Part shown: positions 23,162-31,224 of the stretch, one piece after another
Layout of the letters: each line of letters begins with the position of its first letter
How positions within the stretch are numbered: the stretch's first letter is position 1
DNA from: Streptomyces albospinus
GTDB lineage: Bacteria > Actinomycetota > Actinomycetes > Streptomycetales > Streptomycetaceae
DNA length: 49,587 bases
NCBI RefSeq assembly: GCF_014648695.1
Contig: NZ_BMRP01000019.1
Location: 74,274 to 123,860 of the forward strand
Reading direction: 5' to 3'
Made by a program: the position numbers and the translations under genes
The notes under the pieces: generated by a model
Database searches by the model: none
Seen by the model: only the letters and a program-made list of their open reading frames with translations
Told to the model about the DNA's origin: nothing

Positions 23162-24007
23162 TCAGAGCAGCGCGGCGCGCGGGCCGTCGGGCTGTTCGAG
23201 GCGGCGCTCGTGAACCGCACGGGCGATCTCCGAGACCTCGGCCTCGGTGAGCTTCTTGAAGCCCTCTTCGGTGATCACCGTGACGATCGGATAGATCCGC
23301 CGCGCCATGTCCGGCCCGCCGGTCGCCGAGTCGTCGTCGGCGGCGTCGTACAGCCCCTGGACGACGGCGGTGGCGGCCTGATGCTCCGTGAAGTCCTCGC
23401 GGAAGAGCTTCTTCAGCGCACTGCGCGCGAAGACCGAGCCGGAGCCCGTCGCCGCGAAGCCGTGCTCCTCGGAGCGCCCGCCGGTGACGTCGTACGAGAA
23501 GATACGGCCCTTCTCGCGGTCGATGTCGTAGCCGGCGAACAGCGGCACCACGGCGAGGCCCTGCATGGCCATCCCGAGGTTGCTGCGAATCATCGTCGAG
23601 AGACGATTCGCCTTGCCCTCCAAGGAGAGTTGGGCCCCTTCGACCTTCTCGAAGTGCTCCAGCTCCAGCTGGAACAGCTTGACCATCTCCACCGCGAGCC
23701 CGGCCGTGCCCGCGATGCCGACCGCCGAGTACTCGTCGGCCGGGAAGACCTTCTCGATGTCGCGCTGCGCGATCACATTGCCCATCGTCGCCCGGCGGTC
23801 ACCGGCGAGCACCACACCGCCGGGGAACGACACCGCCACGATGGTCGTGCCGTGCGGTGCCTCGATGGCGCCCTGCACCGGCGGCAACGGGCGCTTGCCC
23901 GGCAGCAGCTCGGGCGCCTGCCCGCCGAGAAAGTCCATGAACGACGAGGATCCAGGCGTCAGGAAGGCAGCCGGTAGACGCCCGGTGCTTCGAGTATTGG
24001 CTTCCAC
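23162..24007 (-). CDS. prcB: proteasome beta subunit PrcB
   Basis: This 281-residue beta subunit carries the catalytic threonine. The propeptide ends IEAPHG and the mature enzyme starts at Thr54 in TTIVAVSFPGGVVLAGDRRATMGN, where self-cleavage at Gly53/Thr54 is expected. Later segments YSAVGIAGTAGLAVEMVKLFQLELEHFEK and ATGSGSVFARSALKKL are standard. I chose GTG 24007 because VEANTRSTGRLPAAFLTPGSSSFMDFL matches known Streptomyces N-termini and AAGGA lies about 6 bases upstream. The first 49 bp overlap the 3' end of the endonuclease gene. Confidence 0.95.
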   Translation of the reverse strand: MEANTRSTGRLPAAFLTPGSSSFMDFLGGQAPELLPGKRPLPPVQGAIEAPHGTTIVAVSFPGGVVLAGDRRATMGNVIAQRDIEKVFPADEYSAVGIAGTAGLAVEMVKLFQLELEHFEKVEGAQLSLEGKANRLSTMIRSNLGMAMQGLAVVPLFAGYDIDREKGRIFSYDVTGGRSEEHGFAATGSGSVFARSALKKLFREDFTEHQAATAVVQGLYDAADDDSATGGPDMARRIYPIVTVITEEGFKKLTEAEVSEIARAVHERRLEQPDGPRAALL

Positions 24008-24561
24008 ACGTTTCCTTCCAGATACCCGGCCGCCCGCCTCAAGGCGTCCGGCCGGTCCTTGAATTGACCCAAGGCTGCGTTGCAGCTGAAGCACAGTACG
24101 CCCCGGACCCTACCCGTCGCGTGATCGTGATCCACATGCACGGCGTCGGACTCCAGGCAGATCGGGCACAACCCCCACTGCTCCTTGAGCATCGCGTCGC
24201 GATCCGCTTCGCTGATGCCGTACTCGCGCTTCGAGTACCCGGCCCGTCCTTCAGCGGCTCTGCATGATTTGCAACGGGTCGACAGTCCGTCCGAGGCGGT
24301 TGCGTTGCGATGCCACTCGCTGTGCGGCTTGATCTCACCGCACCTGCGGCACTGCTTGTGTCCAGGCGGGACGTCTCTCTTCTCGCGGACCGTCTTACCC
24401 AGAGCGGCCTGGCGGCGCCGATAGCGCGCGGCGCTGCACTCCGCCACGCACTCTCGGCACCGCACTTGAAGGCCATCACGCCGGTTCTTGTCCGCAGCGA
24501 ACGAGGTGAGCGAAAAACGGCGCTTACACCCGGTGCACTGCTTGTCGAGCGAATCCGGCAT
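23959..24561 (-). CDS. endonuclease VII-type HNH nuclease within the Pup/proteasome operon
   Basis: A 200-residue Cys-rich protein. Two N-terminal zinc knuckles of the same type (CTGCKRRFSLTSFAADKNRRDGLQ ... CREC at ~9-38, and CRRCGEIKPHSEWHRNATASDGLS ... CKSC at ~70-100) precede a treble-clef nuclease core: CPICLESDAVHVDHDHATGRVRGVLCFSCNAALG (~135-170), as in phage T4 endonuclease VII-like proteins, with the catalytic DHDH and Asn. It starts 5 bp after the pup stop and overlaps prcB by 49 bp, so it should be translated together with Pup and PrcB. I recall a gene here in other Streptomyces (SCO1645 position) but no assigned role. Whether it cleaves DNA in the cell is unknown. Confidence 0.85.
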   Translation of the reverse strand: MPDSLDKQCTGCKRRFSLTSFAADKNRRDGLQVRCRECVAECSAARYRRRQAALGKTVREKRDVPPGHKQCRRCGEIKPHSEWHRNATASDGLSTRCKSCRAAEGRAGYSKREYGISEADRDAMLKEQWGLCPICLESDAVHVDHDHATGRVRGVLCFSCNAALGQFKDRPDALRRAAGYLEGNVWKPILEAPGVYRLPS

Positions 24562-24566
24562 GCCCG

Positions 24567-24785
24567 TTATTGCCCACCTTTTTGCACAAATGACCGCACG
24601 AAATCCTCGGCGTTCTCCTCAAGTACGTCGTCGATTTCGTCCAGCACCGAATCCACGTCGTCCGACAATTTCTCCTGGCGTTCCTTGAGGTCGCCCGAAG
24701 CCTGCGCGTCCTGCGCCTGCTCCTCGACCTCTTCGGTGGAACGGGTGGCCTTCTGCTGTCCGCCGCCGCTGTCCTTGGTCGCCAT
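24567..24785 (-). CDS. pup: prokaryotic ubiquitin-like protein Pup
   Basis: A 72-residue protein beginning MATKDSGGGQQKATRSTEEV and ending FVRSFVQKGGQ. The C-terminal GGQ means it must be deamidated to GGE by Dop before PafA can attach it. The central charged helix (LKERQEKLSDDVDSVLDEIDDVLEENAE) forms the coiled-coil contact with Arc. ATG 24785 is chosen because the family starts MATKDS; the open frame upstream is not conserved. It is followed 5 bp later by the endonuclease gene. Confidence 0.98.
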   Translation of the reverse strand: MATKDSGGGQQKATRSTEEVEEQAQDAQASGDLKERQEKLSDDVDSVLDEIDDVLEENAEDFVRSFVQKGGQ

Positions 24786-24941
24786 ATCCCTCACCCCGCT
24801 CGGTTCGCCCCGCTCGATGTGACCTTCAAGATCCGACCCTACAAGCAGGGTCCGACATCGGCCCTGCACTTGGTGCAACGCCCGGGAGTCACCTCCATGA
24901 TTCCCGCGCCGCGGCCTTTTCAGCCGTGGATCAGCTGCCGA

Positions 24942-24961
24942 TCATGGCGAATTTGCCATGA
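24942..24961 (-). terminator. small stem-loop downstream of dop
   Basis: TCATGGC (24942-24948) pairs with GCCATGA (24955-24961) around a 6-nt loop, just past the dop stop. With only 7 bp it may attenuate rather than fully stop transcription into pup. The rest of the 188-bp dop-pup gap shows nothing I can name. Confidence 0.35.
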
Positions 24962-24973
24962 ACCTGCCGCACA

Positions 24974-26485
24974 TCAGCGGCCGGCCAGCGTCCTGACCAG
25001 CTCCTCTGCCGTCCGGCACCGGTCCAGCAGCTCCTTGACGTGCTTACGGGTCCCGCGCAGTGGCTCCAGCGTGGGAACCCGTTGCAGGGAGTCACGGCCG
25101 GGCAGATCGAAGATGACCGAATCCCACGAGGCGGCGGCGACGTCGTCCGCGTACTGCTCCAGGCAGCGACCGCGGAAGTAGGCCCTGGTGTCCTCCGGAG
25201 GCTTCAGCTCGGCCCGCTCGACCGCCGGCTCGTCCAGGAGCCGCTTCATCTTGCCGCGGGCCGCCAGACGGTTGTACAGGCCCTTCTCCGGCCGTACGTC
25301 GGCGTACTGGAGGTCGATGAGGTGCAGCCGGGCGGCGTCCCAGTCCAGGCCGTCCCGGCGGCGGTAGCCCTCCATGAGCTCGCGCTTGGCGACCCAGTCC
25401 AGCTCGCCGGACAGGCTCATCGGGTCGTTCTCCAGCCGCCCGAGCACGTCCTCCCACCGGGTCAGGACGTCCTTGGTCTGCTCGTCCGCGTCCGCCCCGT
25501 AGCGGTCCTCGACGAATTTGCGGGCCAGCTCGTAGTACTCCATCTGGAGCTGTACGGCGGTGAGCGTACGGCCGCTGCGGAGCGTGATCAGGTGTTGCAG
25601 CGTGGGGTCGTGCGAGACGTGGTGCAGGGTCCGTACGGGCTGGTCGACGGCCAGGTCGACGGCGATGAAGCCGTCCTCGATCATGGACAGCACCAGAGAG
25701 GTGGTGCCCAGCTTCAGGTACGTCGAGATCTCGGAGAGGTTGGCGTCGCCGATGATCACGTGCAGCCGGCGGTACTTCTCCGCGTCCGCGTGCGGTTCGT
25801 CGCGGGTGTTGATGATGGGCCGCTTGAGGGTCGTCTCCAGGCCCACCTCCACCTCGAAGTAGTCGGCGCGCTGGCTGATCTGGAAGCCGTGCTCGTGGCC
25901 GTCCTGGCCGATGCCGACCCGGCCGGCGCCGGTGACGACCTGGCGGGAGACGAAGAACGGCGTCAGGTGGCGCACGATGTCCGAGAAGGGGGTCTCCCGC
26001 TTCATCAGGTAGTTCTCGTGCGTCCCGTAGGAGGCGCCCTTGTTGTCGGTGTTGTTCTTGTAGAGGTGGATCGGCTGGGCGCCGGGGACCTGGGCGGCCC
26101 GCTCGGCGGCCTCGGCCATGATCCGCTCACCGGCCTTGTCCCAGAGGACCGCGTCCCGCGGATTGGTGACCTCGGGAGCGCTGTACTCGGGGTGCGCGTG
26201 GTCGACGTAGAGCCTGGCCCCGTTGGTGAGGATGACATTGGCCAGGCCGATGTCCTCGTCGGTGAGCTGGCTGGAGTCGGCGGCCTCGCGGGCGAGGTCG
26301 AAGCCGCGGGCGTCCCGCAGCGGGTTCTCCTCCTCGAAGTCCCAGCGGGCACGTCGCGCCCGGTGCATCGCTGCCGCGTAGGCGTTGACGACCTGGGACG
26401 AGGTGAGCATGGCATTGGCATTCGGGTGGCCGGGGACGGAGATCCCGTACTCCGTCTCGATCCCCATTACTCGCCGTACGGTCAT
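24974..26485 (-). CDS. dop: depupylase/Pup deamidase Dop
   Basis: A 503-residue paralogue of PafA with the carboxylate-amine-ligase-like fold. It starts TVRRVMGIETEYGISVPGHPNAN, has ARLYVDHAHPEYSAPEVTNPRDAVLWDKAGERIM, then IHLYKNNTDNKGASYGTHENYLM, and KRPIINTRDEPHADAEKYRRLHVIIGDANLSE. The ETEYG and YVDHAHPEYS motifs separate Dop from PafA (ENEYG, YLDVGSHPEY). Dop converts Pup-Gln to Pup-Glu and removes Pup from substrates. Start ATG 26485 with AGGAGGG close upstream. It lies 188 bp before pup on the same strand. Confidence 0.97.
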   Translation of the reverse strand: MTVRRVMGIETEYGISVPGHPNANAMLTSSQVVNAYAAAMHRARRARWDFEEENPLRDARGFDLAREAADSSQLTDEDIGLANVILTNGARLYVDHAHPEYSAPEVTNPRDAVLWDKAGERIMAEAAERAAQVPGAQPIHLYKNNTDNKGASYGTHENYLMKRETPFSDIVRHLTPFFVSRQVVTGAGRVGIGQDGHEHGFQISQRADYFEVEVGLETTLKRPIINTRDEPHADAEKYRRLHVIIGDANLSEISTYLKLGTTSLVLSMIEDGFIAVDLAVDQPVRTLHHVSHDPTLQHLITLRSGRTLTAVQLQMEYYELARKFVEDRYGADADEQTKDVLTRWEDVLGRLENDPMSLSGELDWVAKRELMEGYRRRDGLDWDAARLHLIDLQYADVRPEKGLYNRLAARGKMKRLLDEPAVERAELKPPEDTRAYFRGRCLEQYADDVAAASWDSVIFDLPGRDSLQRVPTLEPLRGTRKHVKELLDRCRTAEELVRTLAGR

Positions 26486-26712
26486 GCGGCCCTCCTTGCC
26501 CGGCGGCGCCCCCGGGTGGGGACGGCGCTCAAGTACCGCTGCGCTTCCGGTCCGTGTGCGTGCCCCGCGTCCGCACAGCGTGACGCAGCGGTACCGAAGA
26601 GCCTAGAACGCCTCTGCGGCGCTGGGGAGATCATTACAGTCATTGCTCCAGTCCGGTTTTCCCTGGTTCATCGCTGCTGTCGGGGGCGGTCCGCTCGCCC
26701 CCGGAAAAGCGT

Positions 26713-26750
26713 CCGGCTGCGGACGCCCCGTGCAGGACATCCGCAGCCGG
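26713..26750 (-). terminator. terminator/stem-loop after arc
   Basis: CCGGCTGCGGA (26713-26723) pairs perfectly with TCCGCAGCCGG (26740-26750), starting 10 bases past the arc stop. It separates arc from dop, so dop probably has its own promoter in 26486-26712, where I see nothing else definable. Confidence 0.75.
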
Positions 26751-26759
26751 AGAGCGGTG

Positions 26760-28526
26760 TTACAGGTATTGGCCGGTATTCGCCACCGTGTCGATGGAGC
26801 GACCGGTGTCCGCGCCCTGCTTTCCGGTGACAAGGGTGCGGATGTATACGATCCGCTCGCCCTTCTTTCCGGAGATCCGGGCCCAGTCGTCCGGGTTGGT
26901 GGTGTTGGGCAGGTCCTCGTTCTCCTTGAACTCGTCCACGCACGCCTGGAGGAGGTGGGAGACCCGCAGACCCTTCTGGTTGTGCTCGAGGAAAGCCTTG
27001 ATGGCCATCTTCTTCGCACGTCCGACGATGTTTTCGATCATCGCACCGGAGTTGAAATCCTTGAAGTAAAGGACTTCCTTGTCACCATTGGCATAGGTGA
27101 CCTCCAGGAATCGGTTTTCCTCGGATTCCGCGTACATCTGCTCGACGACCGACTGAATCATCCCGCTGACCGCGGCCTTGCGCGAATCGCCGTGTTCGGC
27201 GAGATCGTCGGCGTGCAGCGGGAGGTTTTCCGTGAGGTACTTCGAGAAGATGTCCTTGGCGGCCTCCGCGTCCGGACGCTCGATCTTGATTTTCACGTCG
27301 AGCCGGCCGGGGCGCAGGATCGCCGGGTCGATCATGTCCTCGCGGTTCGAGGCACCGATCACGATGACGTTCTCCAGGCCCTCCACACCGTCGATCTCGG
27401 AGAGCAGCTGGGGGACGATGGTGTTCTCCACGTCCGAGCTGACACCGGATCCGCGGGTGCGGAAGAGGGAGTCCATCTCGTCGAAGAAGACGATGACGGG
27501 CGTGCCCTCGCTCGCCTTTTCCCTGGCGCGCTGGAAGACCAGGCGGATGTGCCGCTCGGTCTCGCCGACGTACTTGTTGAGCAGCTCGGGGCCCTTGATG
27601 TTCAGGAAGAAGCTCTTCCCGGCCGGCTGCCCGGTGACTTCGGCGACCTTCTTGGCAAGGGAGTTGGCGACCGCCTTGGCGATGAGCGTCTTGCCGCAGC
27701 CGGGCGGGCCGTAGAGCAAGACACCCTTGGGCGGGCGGAGTTCGTGTTCCTTGAAGAGGTCGGGGTAGAGGTAGGGGAGCTCGACCGCGTCCCGGATCTG
27801 CTCGATCTGGCCGCCCAGACCGCCGATCTTGGTGTAGTCGATGTCCGGAACCTCTTCGAGGACCAGTTCCTCGACCTCGCTCTTCGGGATGACCTCGTAG
27901 ACATAGCCGGAGCGGGATTCGAGCAGCAGGGCGTCGCCGGGGCGGATGGTGGTGTCCAGCAGCGGCTCGGCGAGCCGCACCACCCTTTCCTCGTCGGTGT
28001 GCCCGATGACCAGCGCGCGCTCGCCGTCCTCAAGGATTTCCTTGAGGGTGACGATGTCGCCGGCGCTCTCGTACTCCATGGCTTCGACCACGTTGAGCGC
28101 TTCGTTGAGCATCACCTCTTGGCCGCGCCGGAGGTCGTCGATCTCAACGCTGGGGCTGACGTTCACCCGGAGCTTTCGCCCTCCGGTGAAAATGTCGACC
28201 GTGCCGTCCTCGTTGGCCTGTAGGAAGACACCGAAGCCGGCCGGCGGCTGTGCGAGCCGGTCGACCTCCTCCTTGAGCGCGACGATCTGGTCGCGGGCCT
28301 CGCGGAGCGTATTGGCGAGACGCTCGTTCTGAGCGGAAACGCCGGCCAGGTTGGTCTGCAGCTCGACGATCCGCTCTTCGAGAATCCTCGTGTGCCGCGG
28401 AGAGTCGGCGAGCTTGCGTCGCAGGACGGCGATCTCCTGCTCAAGATAGGCAACCTGGCCGGCTGGATCTTCAGACCCGCGCCCCGGCCGGATGCCGCGG
28501 TTGATGTCGTCGTCGTGGGCTGCCAC
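26760..28526 (-). CDS. arc: proteasome-associated AAA+ ATPase Arc (Mpa)
   Basis: A 588-residue ring ATPase that unfolds pupylated proteins and feeds them to the 20S proteasome. The N-terminal coiled coil (YLEQEIAVLRRKL ... LREARDQIVALKEEVDRL, about 25-90) binds Pup; an OB-type interdomain follows. The AAA module has Walker A GPPGCGKT, Walker B VIVFFDEMDSLF and the sensor segment VIGASNREDMIDPAILRPGRLD. The C-terminus TGQYL carries the tyrosine that docks in the proteasome. Start GTG 28526 with GGAGG upstream; the family begins (V)AAHDDDINRG, supporting this start over longer ones. Confidence 0.97.
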   Translation of the reverse strand: MAAHDDDINRGIRPGRGSEDPAGQVAYLEQEIAVLRRKLADSPRHTRILEERIVELQTNLAGVSAQNERLANTLREARDQIVALKEEVDRLAQPPAGFGVFLQANEDGTVDIFTGGRKLRVNVSPSVEIDDLRRGQEVMLNEALNVVEAMEYESAGDIVTLKEILEDGERALVIGHTDEERVVRLAEPLLDTTIRPGDALLLESRSGYVYEVIPKSEVEELVLEEVPDIDYTKIGGLGGQIEQIRDAVELPYLYPDLFKEHELRPPKGVLLYGPPGCGKTLIAKAVANSLAKKVAEVTGQPAGKSFFLNIKGPELLNKYVGETERHIRLVFQRAREKASEGTPVIVFFDEMDSLFRTRGSGVSSDVENTIVPQLLSEIDGVEGLENVIVIGASNREDMIDPAILRPGRLDVKIKIERPDAEAAKDIFSKYLTENLPLHADDLAEHGDSRKAAVSGMIQSVVEQMYAESEENRFLEVTYANGDKEVLYFKDFNSGAMIENIVGRAKKMAIKAFLEHNQKGLRVSHLLQACVDEFKENEDLPNTTNPDDWARISGKKGERIVYIRTLVTGKQGADTGRSIDTVANTGQYL

Positions 28527-28775
28527 GGTCCTCACCTCCTCCAAGGAGCTGGACGCTTCCTGACCCTACCTGGGCCGGTGCAGGTTGAAACCCCTAGATC
28601 GAAAAGACTGTCGGGGTGTGTCCGATCTTCACCCTTGCGCACGTCCTCACGCCAAGGGAATACCCACCCAACAACATCGGAAAGCGAGCGGTTGTATCGT
28701 CGAGTCGGTCAACACCCGTCAGGGCTGGCGCCACTTAGGCAAAAACGGTTCACGTACGCAGGAACGGCAGGCGAG

Positions 28776-29069
28776 ATGACCGCGCAGGACGAAGCACCGG
28801 AGCTGGAAGTCTGGATCGACCAGGACCTGTGCACCGGGGACGGCATCTGTGCGCAGTACGCGCCGGAGGTCTTCGAGCTGGACATCGACGGCCTGGCGTA
28901 TGTCAAGAGCCCCGACGACGAGCTGTTGCAGGAGAAGGGGGCCACAACCCCCGTCCCCCTGCCGCTGCTCAACGATGTACGGGACTCGGCCAACGAGTGC
29001 CCCGGCGACTGCATCCACGTGCGCCGCGTCGCCGACCTGGTCGAGGTCTACGGGCCGGACGCGGAGTGA
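28776..29069 (+). CDS. small ferredoxin ([3Fe-4S] or [4Fe-4S])
   Basis: A 97-residue acidic protein with the single-cluster ferredoxin layout: DLCTGDGICAQYAPEVFELDIDGLAYV (Cys19, Cys25) and NECPGDCIHV in the C-terminal third, where CP starts the last ligand motif. The first group has the CxxxxxC form typical of [3Fe-4S] ferredoxins that serve cytochrome P450s, but no P450 gene is adjacent. The physiological partner is unknown. A ferredoxin divergent from arc is a common arrangement in Streptomyces. Start ATG 28776. The 249-bp gap to arc (28527-28775) must hold both promoters; I see no clear operator. Confidence 0.85.
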   Translation: MTAQDEAPELEVWIDQDLCTGDGICAQYAPEVFELDIDGLAYVKSPDDELLQEKGATTPVPLPLLNDVRDSANECPGDCIHVRRVADLVEVYGPDAE

Positions 29070-29159
29070 ACGGCATGGATCACGCGGCGTAGACGCGGCA
29101 CGGACAGGGCGTAGCCGAGGCGTAGGGAAACGCCGGATGCGAGCACGTCGTGTGACGGA

Positions 29160-29741
29160 TCAGGCACCCTCGGTTGTGGCACCGGCGGGGAGTTCGCTCT
29201 GGACGAACTTCCCGCCCCGCCATTGCCACTTGAGGCTCTTGTGGACGTCGGGGCAGCAGCGCGGCACATCGAGCGTGGAGTAGCCCAGGAGCGTCGTGGA
29301 GATCTCCCGGCCCTGGATGTCGAGGTCCTGGACCGTGAGCCGCTGGGCGGGCGCCAGGAGGGTCGCGACGATGCGCGGTGCGGCCTTGGGGTCGGAGGGC
29401 TGCGCGAGGACGTAGACGCCGCTGGGCGGGGTGCCGGTGTCGCTGTGGCAGCGGACCACGGCGACGGTCTCCGTGCCGCCGGTGCCGTCGAGGTCGCCGG
29501 AGACCTTCCGGGTCACGTCGAGGCGGTTGGGTCCGCAGTCGACCGGGAACGTCACCCTGCCCGGGTCGGGGGCCGGCGCGGACCGGGCGGACCGGGTGGT
29601 GGCGACCGCCGTGGCCGTGGCATCGGGCGGCTGGATGAGGGACGAGACCGCGATGACCGCCGAGATGGCGGTCGCGGTGGCGAGCCAGTGCATGGAGTGG
29701 GGCTGGGTGTGCAACAGGTCCTGGCCTGCCAAGGGCTGCAC
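29160..29741 (-). CDS. secreted or membrane-anchored protein of unknown function
   Basis: A 193-residue protein with a hydrophobic N-terminal segment HWLATATAISAVIAVSSLI (about 18-36), probably a signal anchor or signal peptide. The outside part contains DGTGGTETVAVVRCHSDTGTPPSGVYVL, a Cys pair RCCPDV late, and WQWRGGKFVQSEL near the end, a pattern like FG-GAP/VCBS-type or LppP-like actinobacterial exported proteins. I cannot assign a family. Start GTG 29741 with GGAG 9 bases upstream. It lies after trmI on the same strand but beyond a strong terminator, so it is probably transcribed alone. Confidence 0.7.
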   Translation of the reverse strand: MQPLAGQDLLHTQPHSMHWLATATAISAVIAVSSLIQPPDATATAVATTRSARSAPAPDPGRVTFPVDCGPNRLDVTRKVSGDLDGTGGTETVAVVRCHSDTGTPPSGVYVLAQPSDPKAAPRIVATLLAPAQRLTVQDLDIQGREISTTLLGYSTLDVPRCCPDVHKSLKWQWRGGKFVQSELPAGATTEGA

Positions 29742-29863
29742 GTGGGGTAACTCCTGTGAAGTGCTGTGGCGGTGGGAGTGCCCAGCATCGTTCCACAGGA
29801 GAGGGCGGCAAGGAACCGGCGGGGGCGGAGTTTTCCGTGCAGATGCCGGGGTGGAAACGAAAC

Positions 29864-29908
29864 GGCGCCGCCGGCGGTTCCCGGACAGGGGAACTCGTCG
29901 GCGGCGCC
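29864..29908 (-). terminator. terminator after trmI
   Basis: GGCGCCGCCG (29864-29873) pairs with CGGCGGCGCC (29899-29908), and inside it GTTCCC pairs with GGGAAC. On the minus strand the stem is followed by GTTTCGTTTCC, a T-rich run. It is about 30 bp past the trmI stop. Confidence 0.8.
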
Positions 29909-29936
29909 TGGTGGTTCGGCGGCCGGGCCGGGTGCG

Positions 29937-30896
29937 TCAGCCGCCCTCGGCGGAGCCGTCCGGGCGGCCGGTTGCCGCCGCCCCGTCGGGCCTTCCGGGT
30001 GCGCTCTTCTCCCGCCCACCCGGCCCGGTGTAGTCCTCCCCGTAGGCGCCCTTCGCCGGCCGGCGGCGGCGCAGCGGGGGCTCGACGCCGTCGGCGAGAC
30101 GGCGCGCGGTGAGCAGGAAGCCGGTGTGGCCGATCATGCGGTGGTCGGGGCGGACGGCGAGGCCCTCGACGTGCCAGGTGCGGACCATGGTCTCCCAGGC
30201 CGACGGCTCGTTGAAGGTGCCGTGTTCGCGGATCGCCTCGACGGTGCGGGCCAGCTGCGTGGTGGTGGCCACGTAGGCGCACAGGATGCCGCCGGGCACC
30301 AGCGCCTTGGAGACGGCCTCCAGGCACTCCCAGGGGGCGAGCATGTCCAGGATGACGCGGTCGACGTCGGTGTCGGAGAGGTTGTCCTGGAGGTCGCCGA
30401 CGGTGAGCGTCCAGGCGGGGTGCGGGCCGCCGAAGTAACGCTCCACGTTCTGGGTGGCGATCTCGGCGAAGTCGGCGCGGCGCTCGTAGGAGTGCAGCAT
30501 GCCGTCGTCGCCGATGGCGCGCAGCAGGAAGCTGCTGAGGGAGCCGGATCCCACCCCCGCCTCGACGACGCGGGCGCCGGGGAAGATGTCGGCCATCGCC
30601 AGGATCTGCCCCGCGTCCTTGGGGTAGACCACGGCGGCACCGCGGGGCATGGACAGGACGTAGTCGGGGAGCAGGGGGCGCAGCGCGAGGTAGGCGACGT
30701 TCCCGGTGGTACGGACAACACTGCCCTCGGGAGCGCCGATCAGCTCGTCGTGGGGGAAGGCTCCCTTGTGGGTGTGGAAGCTCTTGCCCTCTTCGAGCGT
30801 GAAGGTGTAGTGGCGTCCCTTGGGGTCGGTGAGCTGGACCTGGTCCCCGACCTTGAAGGGCCCGCGACGGCGGGCGGCACCGGTCGGTTCGGACAT
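29937..30896 (-). CDS. trmI: tRNA (adenine-N1-)-methyltransferase TrmI
   Basis: A 319-residue SAM-dependent methyltransferase of the TrmI family, which makes m1A58 in the tRNA T-loop. The N-terminal beta domain (FKVGDQVQLTDPKGRHYTFTLEEGKSFHTHKGAFPHDELIG) is followed by the Rossmann core with VVEAGVGSGSLSSFLLRAIG (110-129, SAM site), DVDRVILDMLAPWECLEAVSKALVPGG, and TWHVEGLAVRPDHRMIGHTGFLLTARRL. The tail of ~45 residues is Gly/Arg/Pro-rich and likely disordered. Start ATG 30896. TrmI next to arc and the RecB-like nuclease is a widespread actinobacterial neighbourhood. Confidence 0.93.
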   Translation of the reverse strand: MSEPTGAARRRGPFKVGDQVQLTDPKGRHYTFTLEEGKSFHTHKGAFPHDELIGAPEGSVVRTTGNVAYLALRPLLPDYVLSMPRGAAVVYPKDAGQILAMADIFPGARVVEAGVGSGSLSSFLLRAIGDDGMLHSYERRADFAEIATQNVERYFGGPHPAWTLTVGDLQDNLSDTDVDRVILDMLAPWECLEAVSKALVPGGILCAYVATTTQLARTVEAIREHGTFNEPSAWETMVRTWHVEGLAVRPDHRMIGHTGFLLTARRLADGVEPPLRRRRPAKGAYGEDYTGPGGREKSAPGRPDGAAATGRPDGSAEGG

Positions 30897-31224
30897 GTGA
30901 CCAGCCTACCGGCCACGCGGCATGCCCCGTACCAGGGGAGCCGCGGGCGGGGTGCCGGAGCGCGGGGCCGGCCGCGCCTCCGGGCGGGCGGCGGTGCGGG
31001 GGGGCCGCGGGCCGGGCGCTATCGGGACCGTCGAACGCGGCTGTCCCCCCGGCTGGGGGCTACCCAGGGGTGCGCGGCGAGAACCGCGGGTGCGGGGACG
31101 GGCCGGGGGGCGGGGAGGGCGGGAGGGTGCGGCCGAGGGCGTCGGCAGGACGGCCGCGCGCAGCCGGTGCGGGGCCGGCGCGGGCAGGCTAGGACGCGCG
31201 GACCGTACGGGTGGCCGAGGCGGC
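30897..31224. other. 328-bp extremely GC-rich non-coding stretch with a G-quadruplex-forming run
   Basis: Between trmI and the site-2 protease gene I see no coding frame with family features. At 31094-31127 the plus strand has seven runs of three or more G separated by 1-2 nt, a strong quadruplex pattern, about 200 bp ahead of the trmI start. The trmI promoter should also lie here but I cannot identify it. Confidence 0.6.

Noticed and set aside
24008..24094. Longer PrcB starting at 24094
   Set aside because: The extra residues fall inside the nuclease gene and have no family counterpart; GTG 24007 has a good ribosome-binding site and the family N-terminus.
24786..24878. Longer Pup with a 31-residue N-terminal extension
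   Set aside because: Pup in Streptomyces starts MATKDSGGG and is 72 residues long; the upstream codons are not conserved and are best read as 5' untranslated region.
30906..31224. Possible small gene between trmI and the site-2 protease
   Set aside because: Frames here give only Arg/Pro/Gly-rich peptides with no ribosome-binding site or family features.
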